From NCBI GenBank assembly GCA_024403415.1, contig JAKSRY010000015.1, forward strand, positions 1 through 52,162: a stretch of DNA of 52,162 nucleotides, written 5' to 3'. Within the stretch, counting starts at the first letter, position 1. Each line of letters starts with the position of its first letter. Below the pieces are notes generated by a model. The model was not told the DNA's origin, made no database searches, and saw only the letters and a program-made list of their open reading frames with translations. Positions 45,300-52,162 of this stretch are shown here, piece after piece. The DNA comes from Lachnospiraceae bacterium (GTDB lineage: Bacteria; Bacillota; Clostridia; Lachnospirales; Lachnospiraceae). The translations under genes were made by a program, and so were the position numbers.

Positions 45300-45628
45300 T
45301 ATTCATCCCCCCATTTCCATTCGTTTATTATTTGTTTTTTCTTTACACGCTGTCTCTTTGTTTTTTTCTCAAACAGTTCTAATGGTGTTAGTTCTGTTTG
45401 AGGAATCAATAATTCAAGATTGTTTAGTAAACGTAGTTCCCGTAATATTATAATTAGTTGTTCTAAGGTAATATTATCTCCTTTTTCTGCCCTTGTTACA
45501 GTGCTTAATGAAATATTTGCACGACGAGCTAATTCGGATTGAGTATAATTTAACCCTATGCGAGTGTCTTTAATACGAGAACCAAGTTCTTTCAATATTT
45601 CTTTGTTATTCATTAAATTATTAATCAT
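45299..45628 (-). CDS. hipB: HipB-like antitoxin (XRE helix-turn-helix)
   Basis: A 109-residue antitoxin and repressor. The Cro/C1-type helix-turn-helix (YTQSELARRANISLSTVTRAE) covers about residues 28-50, and a basic C-terminal tail (KKTKRQRVKKKQ) follows. An ATG at 45664 opens a longer frame, but it lies inside a large palindromic operator. The ATG at 45628 puts the palindrome just upstream, with AAGGA about ten bases before the start, so I prefer it. HipB normally neutralises HipA and represses the operon. The gene is coupled to hipA by a one-base overlap. Confidence 0.9.
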   Translation of the reverse strand: MINNLMNNKEILKELGSRIKDTRIGLNYTQSELARRANISLSTVTRAEKGDNITLEQLIIILRELRLLNNLELLIPQTELTPLELFEKKTKRQRVKKKQIINEWKWGDE

Positions 45629-45642
45629 AGCGTAAATATCCT

Positions 45643-45687
45643 TATCTGAATAATTATAATGCATTATATCATATAATTATTCAGATA
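45643..45687 (-). promoter_or_regulatory. Large palindromic operator of the hipBA operon
   Basis: A perfect 16-bp inverted repeat: TATCTGAATAATTATA at 45643-45658 and its complement at 45672-45687, separated by 13 bases. A third, partial site follows at 45685-45698. It lies 15 bp upstream of the preferred hipB start. The region 45700-45992 beyond it is AT-rich and holds the right flanking repeat but no gene. Confidence 0.75.
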
Positions 45688-45992
45688 TGAATAATTATAT
45701 TGTCATTTCATTAAACTTAGTATTTTGTCATTCTGCCTGCTCTTTGACGGAAGCAGATGAAGAAGAAACAATACTATCGCATTTATTATAAAGACCTATT
45801 TTTCTAAAGGTAAATGTGACAGATATTTTAAAAATGAAATTTTAGGCTTAACTTAATGGGATTAGGTTTTAAATTTTTTAAAAAAAATTTTAAAAATAAA
45901 ATAGAAGCTCCAACATAAACACAAACAAAAACTGAGGTGATTAAAACCCGTTGTGCTTATATTGGTGCTCCCGTTTTATATGAAGAAAATGA

Positions 45993-46916
45993 TTAAATCA
46001 GTTTTACTACAGATGTGTTTGCATAGGTAAGCGGATCACTATGCATAAAAAATACTTTTGCTTCCGTTGGTGCAAATAAAGTCTCCAATATTTCTCCGTC
46101 ATACGGATGCACAATATTGGCCAGAGGAGTTCCTTCTCTTACTGAATCCCCTACCTTAACCAAAGGTTCAAATATACCTGATTTTGCAGTCTGTACCGAT
46201 ACCATATCGGTATCATAGACAACCTTCGATTTCTTATCAGATTCCGAATGGTTATATTTTATAATCCCCAGTGATGACAGAAATTTCATTACACTTAATA
46301 CTGACTGTCCGGCTGAGTTTCTGTCTATAGTAGTTGTCGAAGTTGTATAGAAGCTGAAGGCTTCCGTATCCCACACCTGCCAGTTATAGTTGAGCGTCGC
46401 AGTGTCATATGGTCTTACTTTTCGAATTACTACATAGGGCATCTCAAATTTAAGTGCCGTTTCAATCTTGCTATAGCCTTCATCCATCATTCTGATATGC
46501 GGCATAAATTCTCCCGGCATATAGAACGAAGTAAACTGAATACCATACTGGTAATCCATTATCTCTTTGAAAACACCATCTGCAATTCGCTGGGTGGTTT
46601 CTCCAAGATCATACCCCGGAAACATTCTGTTAATATCCGTGTTATCTATAGGCCAGAAACGCTTCTGTATATTTATTGAATAAGGGTTGCAGCTCGGTAT
46701 GATAAGAATTTTATGTCCCGGACTAATTCTTCCATCGCTCTCCAACTGCTTGAATTTTTTAACAAGCAATGAACAACAGTACAGCTGCTGAACTTCATTA
46801 CCACGCATCGTTCCTACAATGCACACACTCTTTTTTCCTTTTCCGAACTCATAACCTGTTATTCTCAAGTTATCTCTGTAGAGACCTTTTAATTCATAAA
46901 TGATTCTTTTTTTCAT
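45993..46916 (-). CDS. Aspartoacylase-like protein that lacks zinc histidines
   Basis: A 307-residue protein of the succinylglutamate desuccinylase/aspartoacylase (M14-like) fold, with a biotinyl/lipoyl-like beta domain near the C-terminus (VKVGDSVREGTPLANIVHPYDGEI). Active members have HxxE and a second His. Here the first motif reads GTMRGNEVQ, with Arg (codon CGT) for His and the Glu retained. The DIHAS segment of its neighbour is replaced by GIQFTSFY, with no His. Zinc binding is therefore unlikely. It overlaps its catalytic-looking paralogue by four bases (ATGA). The pair may form a complex in which this one is regulatory or structural. It is the last gene of the ATP-grasp operon. Confidence 0.82.
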   Translation of the reverse strand: MKKRIIYELKGLYRDNLRITGYEFGKGKKSVCIVGTMRGNEVQQLYCCSLLVKKFKQLESDGRISPGHKILIIPSCNPYSINIQKRFWPIDNTDINRMFPGYDLGETTQRIADGVFKEIMDYQYGIQFTSFYMPGEFMPHIRMMDEGYSKIETALKFEMPYVVIRKVRPYDTATLNYNWQVWDTEAFSFYTTSTTTIDRNSAGQSVLSVMKFLSSLGIIKYNHSESDKKSKVVYDTDMVSVQTAKSGIFEPLVKVGDSVREGTPLANIVHPYDGEILETLFAPTEAKVFFMHSDPLTYANTSVVKLI

Positions 46917-47860
46917 TTTTCGTACGCCTCCTTGCGAAGAAGTCTGCCTACTAAAGATCCTTCATCAACAATAGGATATTCGCGGATTGTAAATAATATT
47001 CCATCAACCGGAGATAGTACGTCTTCTAATACCTTTCCACTTAACGGATCTATAATCTGTCCAATCAAATCTCCGGTCTTCAAGGTTTCCCAATGTCTCA
47101 CATTTTGAATGAACAATCCACCTACTGCTGCATTCAAATAGCTGACATCATCGGGATCACTTGAAATAATAGGCTCTCTTGGAATAATTGCATCGCCTTC
47201 CCATATTCCAAGTTCTTTCATAAGGGAAAAGATACCATCTACCATTTGGTTGCCATATTCTTTTGTTATACGCATACCAACCCCCATCTCAACAACAAGA
47301 CATGGAGTTCCCGTACTATTTAAGCTGTATGCAAAGGTTGATTCCAAAACCGTGCTTGCGCCATGAATCCAGACAAAATCAACATTAGCCTTCTTTGCAT
47401 AAGGCACGAGTTCTTTTTCGTTAAGTTCATTTATTCTGATTTGCGGAATTTCAGTTAAGAAAATATTACTTGCATGAATATCAACAACCAAATCGGAGCC
47501 TGATACATCCTTTATGATTTCGGCTGCCAGATACTCCGTCATATTTCCATCGATATTACCGGGGAACAATCTGTTCATATCTAAATCAAACGCCGGAATT
47601 CCTCTTGTTATGGAATCAATTCCCAAGGGGTTCATCGCAGGATAAATATCTACTATTCCCTTTAATTTATCAAAGTCCTTTTCTATTCTTCTTGATAACT
47701 CATAACAGACATACTGACCTTCAAGCTCGTCTCCATGTATTCCTGTTACTACACTAATCCTTTTTAGACCTTTGGTCTTTCCTTTTGGTGCAATACGCCT
47801 CTTTTGAATTGCAAGCACTTCATCTACAGGCAACTCAACTGATGCAATTGTTTTAATCAT
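46913..47860 (-). CDS. Succinylglutamate desuccinylase/aspartoacylase family zinc hydrolase
   Basis: A 315-residue M14-like zinc amidohydrolase. GIHGDELEGQY near residues 41-51 supplies the His and Glu ligands, VVDIHAS near 130 the second His, and VEMGVGMR near 195 a typical active-site strand. The C-terminal 70 residues are a lipoyl-like beta domain (LKTGDLIGQIIDPLSGKV). It hydrolyses an amide bond next to an acidic side chain in known members. In this operon the substrate is probably a peptide or acylated amino acid made by the ATP-grasp enzyme. The ATG at 47860 has AGG upstream. A pseudoenzyme copy follows directly. Confidence 0.88.
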   Translation of the reverse strand: MIKTIASVELPVDEVLAIQKRRIAPKGKTKGLKRISVVTGIHGDELEGQYVCYELSRRIEKDFDKLKGIVDIYPAMNPLGIDSITRGIPAFDLDMNRLFPGNIDGNMTEYLAAEIIKDVSGSDLVVDIHASNIFLTEIPQIRINELNEKELVPYAKKANVDFVWIHGASTVLESTFAYSLNSTGTPCLVVEMGVGMRITKEYGNQMVDGIFSLMKELGIWEGDAIIPREPIISSDPDDVSYLNAAVGGLFIQNVRHWETLKTGDLIGQIIDPLSGKVLEDVLSPVDGILFTIREYPIVDEGSLVGRLLRKEAYEK

Positions 47861-47868
47861 CCTTATAC

Positions 47869-48660
47869 CTACTTTTCTATTTCGTTTACCTGAACGGTAA
47901 TTGTTTGTGTGTGTGGTCCCCCGCCATGCATAATTCCACGATTTATCATGCAGTCTGCGGCATCCCGTCCAATTCCGAGTCTGATATACCCGTCTGTTAC
48001 TATTTTGTCGTGTGTCGGATCAAATCCATACCATTTATTATTGTGAAGTATTTCTACCCAGGCATGACTCTGTCCCTCACCCACAATAAAGCCCGTGACA
48101 TAACGGGCTGATATACCTGCAAGATGAAGGAGTGCGATAAATATATGTGCATAATCCTGGCATACACCATGCCCCTGAGTGAATGCTTCTTCAGCTGAAG
48201 TATTTACATCAGTGGACAGCGGAACATATTTGAAATTTGCATTTAATTCATGCATTAATATTTTTGCTTTTGAATAATCATCCGCTTCCCTCAAAAGCCA
48301 TATATCTTTGTAAAAAGATTTAATATTCTCACCTGCCGTATTTAAGCCATGTTCGTGTCTGAATATCATATCAAGGTCATCATTGATATCTTTTTCATAC
48401 TCCGAAAGACCTGTCCTGGCATCAGCTTCAAGATGAAATCGAAAGGTCTTGTGAGAATTTTCATTTACACCATATATTTGTATATTGTTTAATCCGTCTT
48501 TTCCGTAGTAATATTTAACGTCCGGAGAGATAGATATCCTGACATTGCTTATACTCTGTCGCATTGAATCGGTCGGAATACACTTAATGGTGAAATTACA
48601 TCTTTCCACCGCTTTAGAATATTCAATTAACATATCATAAGATAAGTGAAGCCGTTTCAC
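47869..48660 (-). CDS. Transglutaminase-like cysteine peptidase
   Basis: A 263-residue cytosolic protein of the transglutaminase-like superfamily found beside ATP-grasp and alpha-E genes. The N-terminal half (about 1-130) is a beta-rich domain. The triad is complete: Cys in HGVCQDYAHIF near residue 165, His in GQSHAWVEI near 198 and Asp in GFDPTHD near 213. I chose the GTG at 48660, with AGGGGG eight bases upstream, over the GTG at 48669, which overlaps that site. It is probably a peptidase or amide transferase acting on the ligation product. The operon continues eight bases after the stop with the zinc hydrolase. Confidence 0.88.
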   Translation of the reverse strand: MKRLHLSYDMLIEYSKAVERCNFTIKCIPTDSMRQSISNVRISISPDVKYYYGKDGLNNIQIYGVNENSHKTFRFHLEADARTGLSEYEKDINDDLDMIFRHEHGLNTAGENIKSFYKDIWLLREADDYSKAKILMHELNANFKYVPLSTDVNTSAEEAFTQGHGVCQDYAHIFIALLHLAGISARYVTGFIVGEGQSHAWVEILHNNKWYGFDPTHDKIVTDGYIRLGIGRDAADCMINRGIMHGGGPHTQTITVQVNEIEK

Positions 48661-48675
48661 AGCTCTCACCCCCTT

Positions 48676-49338
48676 TTAGAGGATTGTTTCAACATAATCC
48701 ACTATCTTGTAATAATCGATAGTATCCTCATCAACCAATCTGTTTATTTCTCTTAACTTAAATGCATCATAATCCAAACCACTCTTTTCAAGTCTTGGAA
48801 TCAGTCGATGAATCTGACGGGCAATCTCTTTTCTTTCAAGACCAAGTCTTGCATAAAGATCGATTCGTTCGATACGCCTTCCAGCCTTGATAATATTTCT
48901 TATATTTTCACTGTCAATCTGATCATCTACTGTTCCATAGAAGGCCAGCAGATTGTCATTAACCTTCTGAAGTTCAATCATTGGAGATTTACTCTTTTCA
49001 GCCTTGTTCATCTCATAGATTGCAAGCTGAATGTATGCAAGAGTCTCTGAACCAATGCTCTCTCTTAATGTGATTGCATTATCATGTGCTCTTATAAGAT
49101 TGCTGATAATTGAATCCGGATTATTGTTATCAAAAGGGTAATTTTTGACAAAATCAGCCTTGTCGGCATATACAACCGGAATATCTATACTTTTACAGAA
49201 ATCTTCATAACTGTTTGCTGCTCCATCGATTAAGACATCAAATCTTTTTGCAAAAATATTTAGTGTTGTGTAAACTCTTTCCGTGTATCTTCCAAGCCAG
49301 TATAAGTGGTCTGCCTGTTCTATTGAGATAATATCCAT
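48676..49338 (-). CDS. Alpha-E domain protein (DUF403-like)
   Basis: A 220-residue all-helical protein. ADHLYWLGRYTERVY near residues 9-23 is the conserved opening of the alpha-E family (usually ANRLYWLGRYLERA). The family is nearly always linked to the permuted ATP-grasp protein, as here. Known members are about 310 residues long, so this form is about 90 residues shorter, with the reduction in the middle and C-terminal helices. The start overlaps the ATP-grasp gene by 19 bases, with AAGGA before the ATG, so production is coupled. The biochemical role is unknown. It is thought to work with the ATP-grasp ligase. Confidence 0.87.
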   Translation of the reverse strand: MDIISIEQADHLYWLGRYTERVYTTLNIFAKRFDVLIDGAANSYEDFCKSIDIPVVYADKADFVKNYPFDNNNPDSIISNLIRAHDNAITLRESIGSETLAYIQLAIYEMNKAEKSKSPMIELQKVNDNLLAFYGTVDDQIDSENIRNIIKAGRRIERIDLYARLGLERKEIARQIHRLIPRLEKSGLDYDAFKLREINRLVDEDTIDYYKIVDYVETIL

Positions 49339-50639
49339 GTGTCCTTAAAACCTCCGCCCTGTGATGAATTTACGATAAATGAATCCGGATTTCTTGAGAA
49401 TCTTGTCAGTCCGCTTTTCCAAACCAAAGGCTCGTCTGCCATTAGTACAAATGCTCTCAAGTCTGCTTTTCTTGGAACGGGTTCTCCATCTTCCAAAATG
49501 TCAAGATCCTGGAAATCTATAACTTCCTGTGCTATGAATCTTCGAGGTTCCTTTTCCAGTAATTTAAGGAAATCCTCCTTTTGCTGTTTAGTCATGGTAT
49601 TACCGAATACAACCCCGTAACCACCTGCTTCAGCCACATCTTTAAGTACCAGATCATCAAAATGCTCAAGTACGTATTTATAATCATCCTCATAGAACGG
49701 AAGATAAGTCGGCGCATTTGACAATATCGGTTCTTCATTCAGATAATATTTGATCATTTTGGGAACAAAATAGTAGATACCCTTATCATCAGCCACACCA
49801 TTTCCGGGAGCGTTAAGCAAAGCTACATTTCCCTTCTTGAAAACGTCATAAATATGCGGAATTCCAATCAATGACTCCGGATTAAAATTCATTGGATCAA
49901 GATATTCATCTGAAATTCTTCTGTATACTGCACCTACCCTTTCAAGCTTCTGGTCTGCTGTCTTGAAGAAGAGCTTGTCATCTTTAACAACAAGTTCCGA
50001 ACCATTAACCAGATGCGCTCCTGTCTGTTCAGCCAGGTAACTATGCTCAAAATATGCTGCATTATATCTGCCCGGTGTCAGAATAACTGTGTGACCTCCG
50101 GTATTAACATTGTCAAAGGTTCTCCTTAGCAGCTTCGCGTAGTTTCTATTGTCTTCTATCTTTAATTCAGAAAATGTATCCGGTGATGAACGTCTGCATA
50201 ATTCTCTTGCTATCATCGGATAGGAAGCGCCTGAGGGAACTCTCAAATTATCTTCAAGAATGTACCATTGTCCATCTTTACCCTTAACAAGATCAATTCC
50301 GGAAATGTGTGAATACACATCCTTAGGTGGAGTTACTCCTTCGCATTCAACCATATATCCACTTGAAGCGAATATAAAATCCTCCGGGATAACACCATCT
50401 TTTACAATCTGCTTTTTTGAATATATATCTTTTAAGAACAGATTAAGTGCTACAACTCTTTGCTTTAATCCCTTCTCAAGATATGCAAATTCCTGTTCTT
50501 CTATAATTCTTGGAATGGCATCAAACGGAAATAATTGCTCTTTGAATTCGTTATTCTTATAAATTCCAAATCTAACCCCATATCTGGCGAGTAATTCATT
50601 AACCGTGTCGGTATGCTCCAATAATGCCAAATTTTCCAT
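49320..50639 (-). CDS. Circularly permuted ATP-grasp ligase (DUF407-like)
   Basis: A 439-residue member of the circularly permuted ATP-grasp family, which joins a carboxylate to an amine with ATP. SGYMVECEGVTPP near residue 95, DLVKGKDGQWYILEDNLRVP near 119-138, NAPGNGVADDK near 280, KDVAEAGGYGVVFG near 330 and RKADLRAFVLM near 390 match the ATP and substrate segments. The protein ends with a conserved SSQGGGFKDTW segment. I chose the ATG at 50639, which has AGGAGG eight bases upstream. An upstream frame would run through a terminator. It leads the operon, with alpha-E, transglutaminase-like and two zinc-hydrolase-type genes downstream. The substrate is unknown. Confidence 0.9.
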   Translation of the reverse strand: MENLALLEHTDTVNELLARYGVRFGIYKNNEFKEQLFPFDAIPRIIEEQEFAYLEKGLKQRVVALNLFLKDIYSKKQIVKDGVIPEDFIFASSGYMVECEGVTPPKDVYSHISGIDLVKGKDGQWYILEDNLRVPSGASYPMIARELCRRSSPDTFSELKIEDNRNYAKLLRRTFDNVNTGGHTVILTPGRYNAAYFEHSYLAEQTGAHLVNGSELVVKDDKLFFKTADQKLERVGAVYRRISDEYLDPMNFNPESLIGIPHIYDVFKKGNVALLNAPGNGVADDKGIYYFVPKMIKYYLNEEPILSNAPTYLPFYEDDYKYVLEHFDDLVLKDVAEAGGYGVVFGNTMTKQQKEDFLKLLEKEPRRFIAQEVIDFQDLDILEDGEPVPRKADLRAFVLMADEPLVWKSGLTRFSRNPDSFIVNSSQGGGFKDTWILSQ

Positions 50640-50670
50640 AATGACACCTCCTGTGTATATTTGTAATAAA

Positions 50671-50703
50671 AAAGGGCTCATCCCGAATAGGATAAGCCCC
50701 TTT
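50671..50703 (-). terminator. Terminator or attenuator ahead of the ATP-grasp operon
   Basis: An imperfect hairpin (AAAGGGCTCATCC with GGATAAGCCCCTT, two mismatches, 6-base loop) followed on the minus strand by a T-run. It lies between the LuxR-type gene and the ATP-grasp gene, 32 bp before the latter's start. It can end the regulator transcript, or act as an attenuator if the promoter is further upstream. Confidence 0.8.
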
Positions 50704-50814
50704 GCTTAACATTTTTAATTGATTTGAATGTTAAACCATGTTAAGTCTGCTTTCAATTCACACCAAGTACCATTTTTCTACTACTAAAGGAGTAAAAACA
50801 GATTATCTTTATCA

Positions 50815-51564
50815 TTATTCTTTTTCCTTAACAAGCTTAAAAAGATTAACTCTGTTTTTAATGCCAAGCTTTCTGTAAATATTAAGGATGTGTTTTTTAA
50901 GAGTATTTGCAGTAATAAATAGCTCCTCACATATATCCGAATTATCTTTTCCTGACATAAGCTCCTTTAATACTGTCGCCTCCCGCTTTGAAAGATCATA
51001 TTTAGCAATTGTCTCAGATATAGTCAGTTTTTCGTTGGAAGTTTCAAGTCCTGAAAGATATTTCTCAAGTCTGTATGACAGATGATCCTTCAACATATCA
51101 AGAATAAATATGTCATCATAATGAAAGTTTTCTTTTCCTATGGTTCTATAAAAGGTGATTGTTCCCAAAAACTTCTTATGTCTGGCAATTATAATCTGCA
51201 AAGCAAAATGCCAGTTATTAGGTTTATATACCTTCTTATAATAATCGGTTTCAAGTCTGACATCATCTGACAGAATGTCTGTCTCCCTGAATATTAACGA
51301 TTTTCCGCTTAGCATTATACCTCTGCTGTAATCCAAATCCTCATGCATTTGGGTCAGATTGGTATCACAGTTATAGGCAACAGGATCACCTACAAGATGT
51401 CCCTCTTCTTTTGACGCGAGCAAAAAATATGCACTGTCATAATCAATAATCATTTTTAGCTGCTCAAGCAGGTCATGTCTCATTTCATCGAAGTTATCTG
51501 TAGTATGAATTTTGTAGATAATGTTATTAAGAACTATCCAGTCATTGGTCTCAAGTTTTCGCAT
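50815..51564 (-). CDS. LuxR-family regulator with N-terminal sensory domain
   Basis: A 249-residue regulator. The C-terminal 65 residues are a LuxR/GerE helix-turn-helix (LSKREATVLKELMSGKDNSD and TANTLKKHILNIYRKLGI). The N-terminal 175 residues look like a GAF-type fold (IDYDSAYFLLAS, LGTITFYR), with no receiver Asp, so a ligand or redox signal is more likely than phosphorylation. I chose the ATG at 51564, which has GGAGG six bases upstream. A longer frame would read through a terminator. It lies upstream of the ATP-grasp operon on the same strand, which makes it a candidate regulator of that operon, although a hairpin separates them. Confidence 0.88.
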   Translation of the reverse strand: MRKLETNDWIVLNNIIYKIHTTDNFDEMRHDLLEQLKMIIDYDSAYFLLASKEEGHLVGDPVAYNCDTNLTQMHEDLDYSRGIMLSGKSLIFRETDILSDDVRLETDYYKKVYKPNNWHFALQIIIARHKKFLGTITFYRTIGKENFHYDDIFILDMLKDHLSYRLEKYLSGLETSNEKLTISETIAKYDLSKREATVLKELMSGKDNSDICEELFITANTLKKHILNIYRKLGIKNRVNLFKLVKEKE

Positions 51565-51594
51565 ACCATTCCTCCTTCCAAAATAGACATCCAA

Positions 51595-51625
51595 AAAGGC
51601 GAAGAGTTTAGACCTCTTCGCCTTT
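51595..51625 (-). terminator. Intrinsic terminator of the Rpn-type gene
   Basis: A 12-bp perfect stem (AAAGGCGAAGAG at 51595-51606 with CTCTTCGCCTTT at 51614-51625) and a 7-base loop. On the minus strand a T-run follows. It lies 52 bp after the stop of the nuclease gene and 30 bp before the LuxR-type start, so the regulator has its own promoter or reads through. Confidence 0.9.
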
Positions 51626-51677
51626 AATTGCAATTTAACACTCCTAATGAAGTATTGTCAACTACCAAAAATGAGTA

Positions 51678-52162
51678 TTATTTAAATTTAACTGCTGTAC
51701 CTGATGCAAGCATCTCTGCACCGCCCTGAACTATAGATGAAGATGCAAAACGAACATTAACTAATTTTTCTATTTCTTCTGAAACTCCGGCTTCCTGAGC
51801 TGCTTCTTTGATCATGTTCAGCATTTGTTGTTTTCCGATTTCTATCCCACGTTGTTCACCGATTTCGATTCCTCGCCGTTCTCCGACTTCGATTCCTCGC
51901 TGTTCACCGATTTCGATTCCTCGCTGCTCACTCTCTTCACACAGCTGGTCTATTTTATCCCCCATTGTCATAAACGCTTCCTCCACTTCAGGTGATTTCT
52001 TCACCTTGTCTACATACTCCGAAATCTCTTTCGTTGCTTCATCTACTATGTTTTCAGGAACGCTGTTCTCCATGAATCGAAGTAAATTCTTCACTCCTTC
52101 ATTTACGCCTTTTGTTCCCTTGGTATTAAAATATTTGAATGTCAGTCCATCATCATATTCAA
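51678..52162 (-). CDS. Rpn/PD-(D/E)XK nuclease family protein, C-terminal part
   Basis: The reading frame is open to the window edge, so only the C-terminal 160 residues or so are visible. A GTG at 52094 is in frame but is not the real start, because the sequence before it (DGLTFKYFNTKG) is normal for the family. The visible part has a helical segment (ENIVDEATKEISEYVDKVK), then four eight-residue repeats (EQRGIEIG), then a helical end. This is the C-terminal plan of the Rpn recombination-promoting nuclease/putative transposase family. The catalytic PD-(D/E)XK part is outside the window. Such genes are often multi-copy in Firmicutes. Confidence 0.75.
   Translation of the reverse strand, partial: EYDDGLTFKYFNTKGTKGVNEGVKNLLRFMENSVPENIVDEATKEISEYVDKVKKSPEVEEAFMTMGDKIDQLCEESEQRGIEIGEQRGIEVGERRGIEIGEQRGIEIGKQQMLNMIKEAAQEAGVSEEIEKLVNVRFASSSIVQGGAEMLASGTAVKFK
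51835..51930. repeat. Four 24-bp in-frame tandem repeats
   Basis: Four 24-bp units (51835, 51859, 51883 and 51907) encode the EQRGIEIG-type octapeptide repeats of the Rpn-like protein. Copies differ by a few bases each. The number of such repeats commonly varies in this family. Confidence 0.9.

Larger units (their letters stand above)
43869..45874. mobile_element. Possible inserted hipBA module flanked by direct repeats
   Basis: The 18-bp sequence TGGGATTAGGTTTTAAAT occurs at 43869-43886 and again, in the same orientation, at 45857-45874. Next to these lie 12-bp inverted repeats: CATTAAGTTAAG at 43893-43904 and CTTAACTTAATG at 45847-45858. The hipBA genes are the only genes inside. The leader of zinc-ribbon paralogue 1 has a related ATTCGGTTTTAAAAAT sequence with no insertion, which suggests the target site. 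No transposase or integrase is present. Confidence 0.5.

Noticed and set aside
45900-45992. Small gene or terminator after the aspartoacylase-like gene
   Set aside because: The ACGGG motifs are direct, not inverted, repeats and the short plus-strand frame has no coding character.
51678-52094. Complete 138-aa protein starting at 52094
   Set aside because: The frame remains open upstream to the window edge with family-like sequence, so this is the end of a longer gene.

Overview
The window looks like chromosome from a low-GC, anaerobic, polysaccharide-degrading Firmicute, most likely a Lachnospiraceae member (Butyrivibrio/Roseburia-like). The evidence is the strong AGGAGG-type ribosome binding sites, the GH9 and GH2 glycosidases, the MocR-type regulator, and an Hsp70-like operon whose large proteins resemble, from memory, the Lachnospiraceae families DUF5717 and DUF5716. 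Almost every gene lies on the minus strand. The plus-strand genes are a RelA/SpoT-domain protein, two small unknown proteins, a CAP-domain lipoprotein and a MocR regulator. I saw no rRNA, tRNA, CRISPR-cas locus or complete insertion sequence.

Layout. 1-295: 5' part of a zinc-ribbon protein with 57-bp Gln/Tyr-rich repeats. 375-5309: operon of mtnA, a class II aldolase and a three-gene ABC-2 exporter. 5414-8662: sodium:solute symporter and acyl-CoA ligase. 8966-10033: RelA/SpoT-domain protein. 10104-13468: fatty-acid kinase (FakA plus a DegV/FakB protein) followed by PlsY, with plsY bracketed by copies of a small repeat. 13646-15652: TetR regulator and a PurF paralogue without the N-terminal nucleophile. 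15768-22740: four-gene operon of unknown function (a 1197-aa protein, an Hsp70/actin-fold protein, a TPR-like protein and a membrane coiled-coil protein). It lies directly downstream of htpG and a PrsA-like foldase (22857-26084).

The middle part (26265-33082) carries a PHP phosphoesterase, two small unknown genes with their own promoter and terminator, an intracellular GH9, an ABC-F protein and a Cys-rich-repeat CAP lipoprotein. From 33079 to 39157 three different non-coding tandem arrays sit in intergenic DNA. They are 17-bp repeats between an ECF S-component and a MocR regulator, a seven-unit 63-bp-period array of palindromes (35046-35457), and 13-bp repeats between a nitroreductase and a GH2 enzyme. 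The MocR regulator is short and has lost its PLP lysine.

40867-45874: two tandemly duplicated zinc-ribbon membrane proteins. A hipBA toxin-antitoxin module appears inserted in the leader of the second one, flanked by an 18-bp direct repeat. 45993-50639: a five-gene operon with circularly permuted ATP-grasp, alpha-E, transglutaminase-like and two succinylglutamate-desuccinylase/aspartoacylase-like proteins. One of the last two has lost both zinc-binding histidines. I think this is a peptide-ligation and trimming system. A LuxR-type regulator lies just upstream, and the window ends in the 3' part of an Rpn/PD-(D/E)XK nuclease gene.

The strongest candidates for undescribed biology are the 63-bp palindrome array, the operon of unknown function next to htpG with a three-way-junction structure over its start codon, and the ATP-grasp operon with its enzyme/pseudoenzyme pair.
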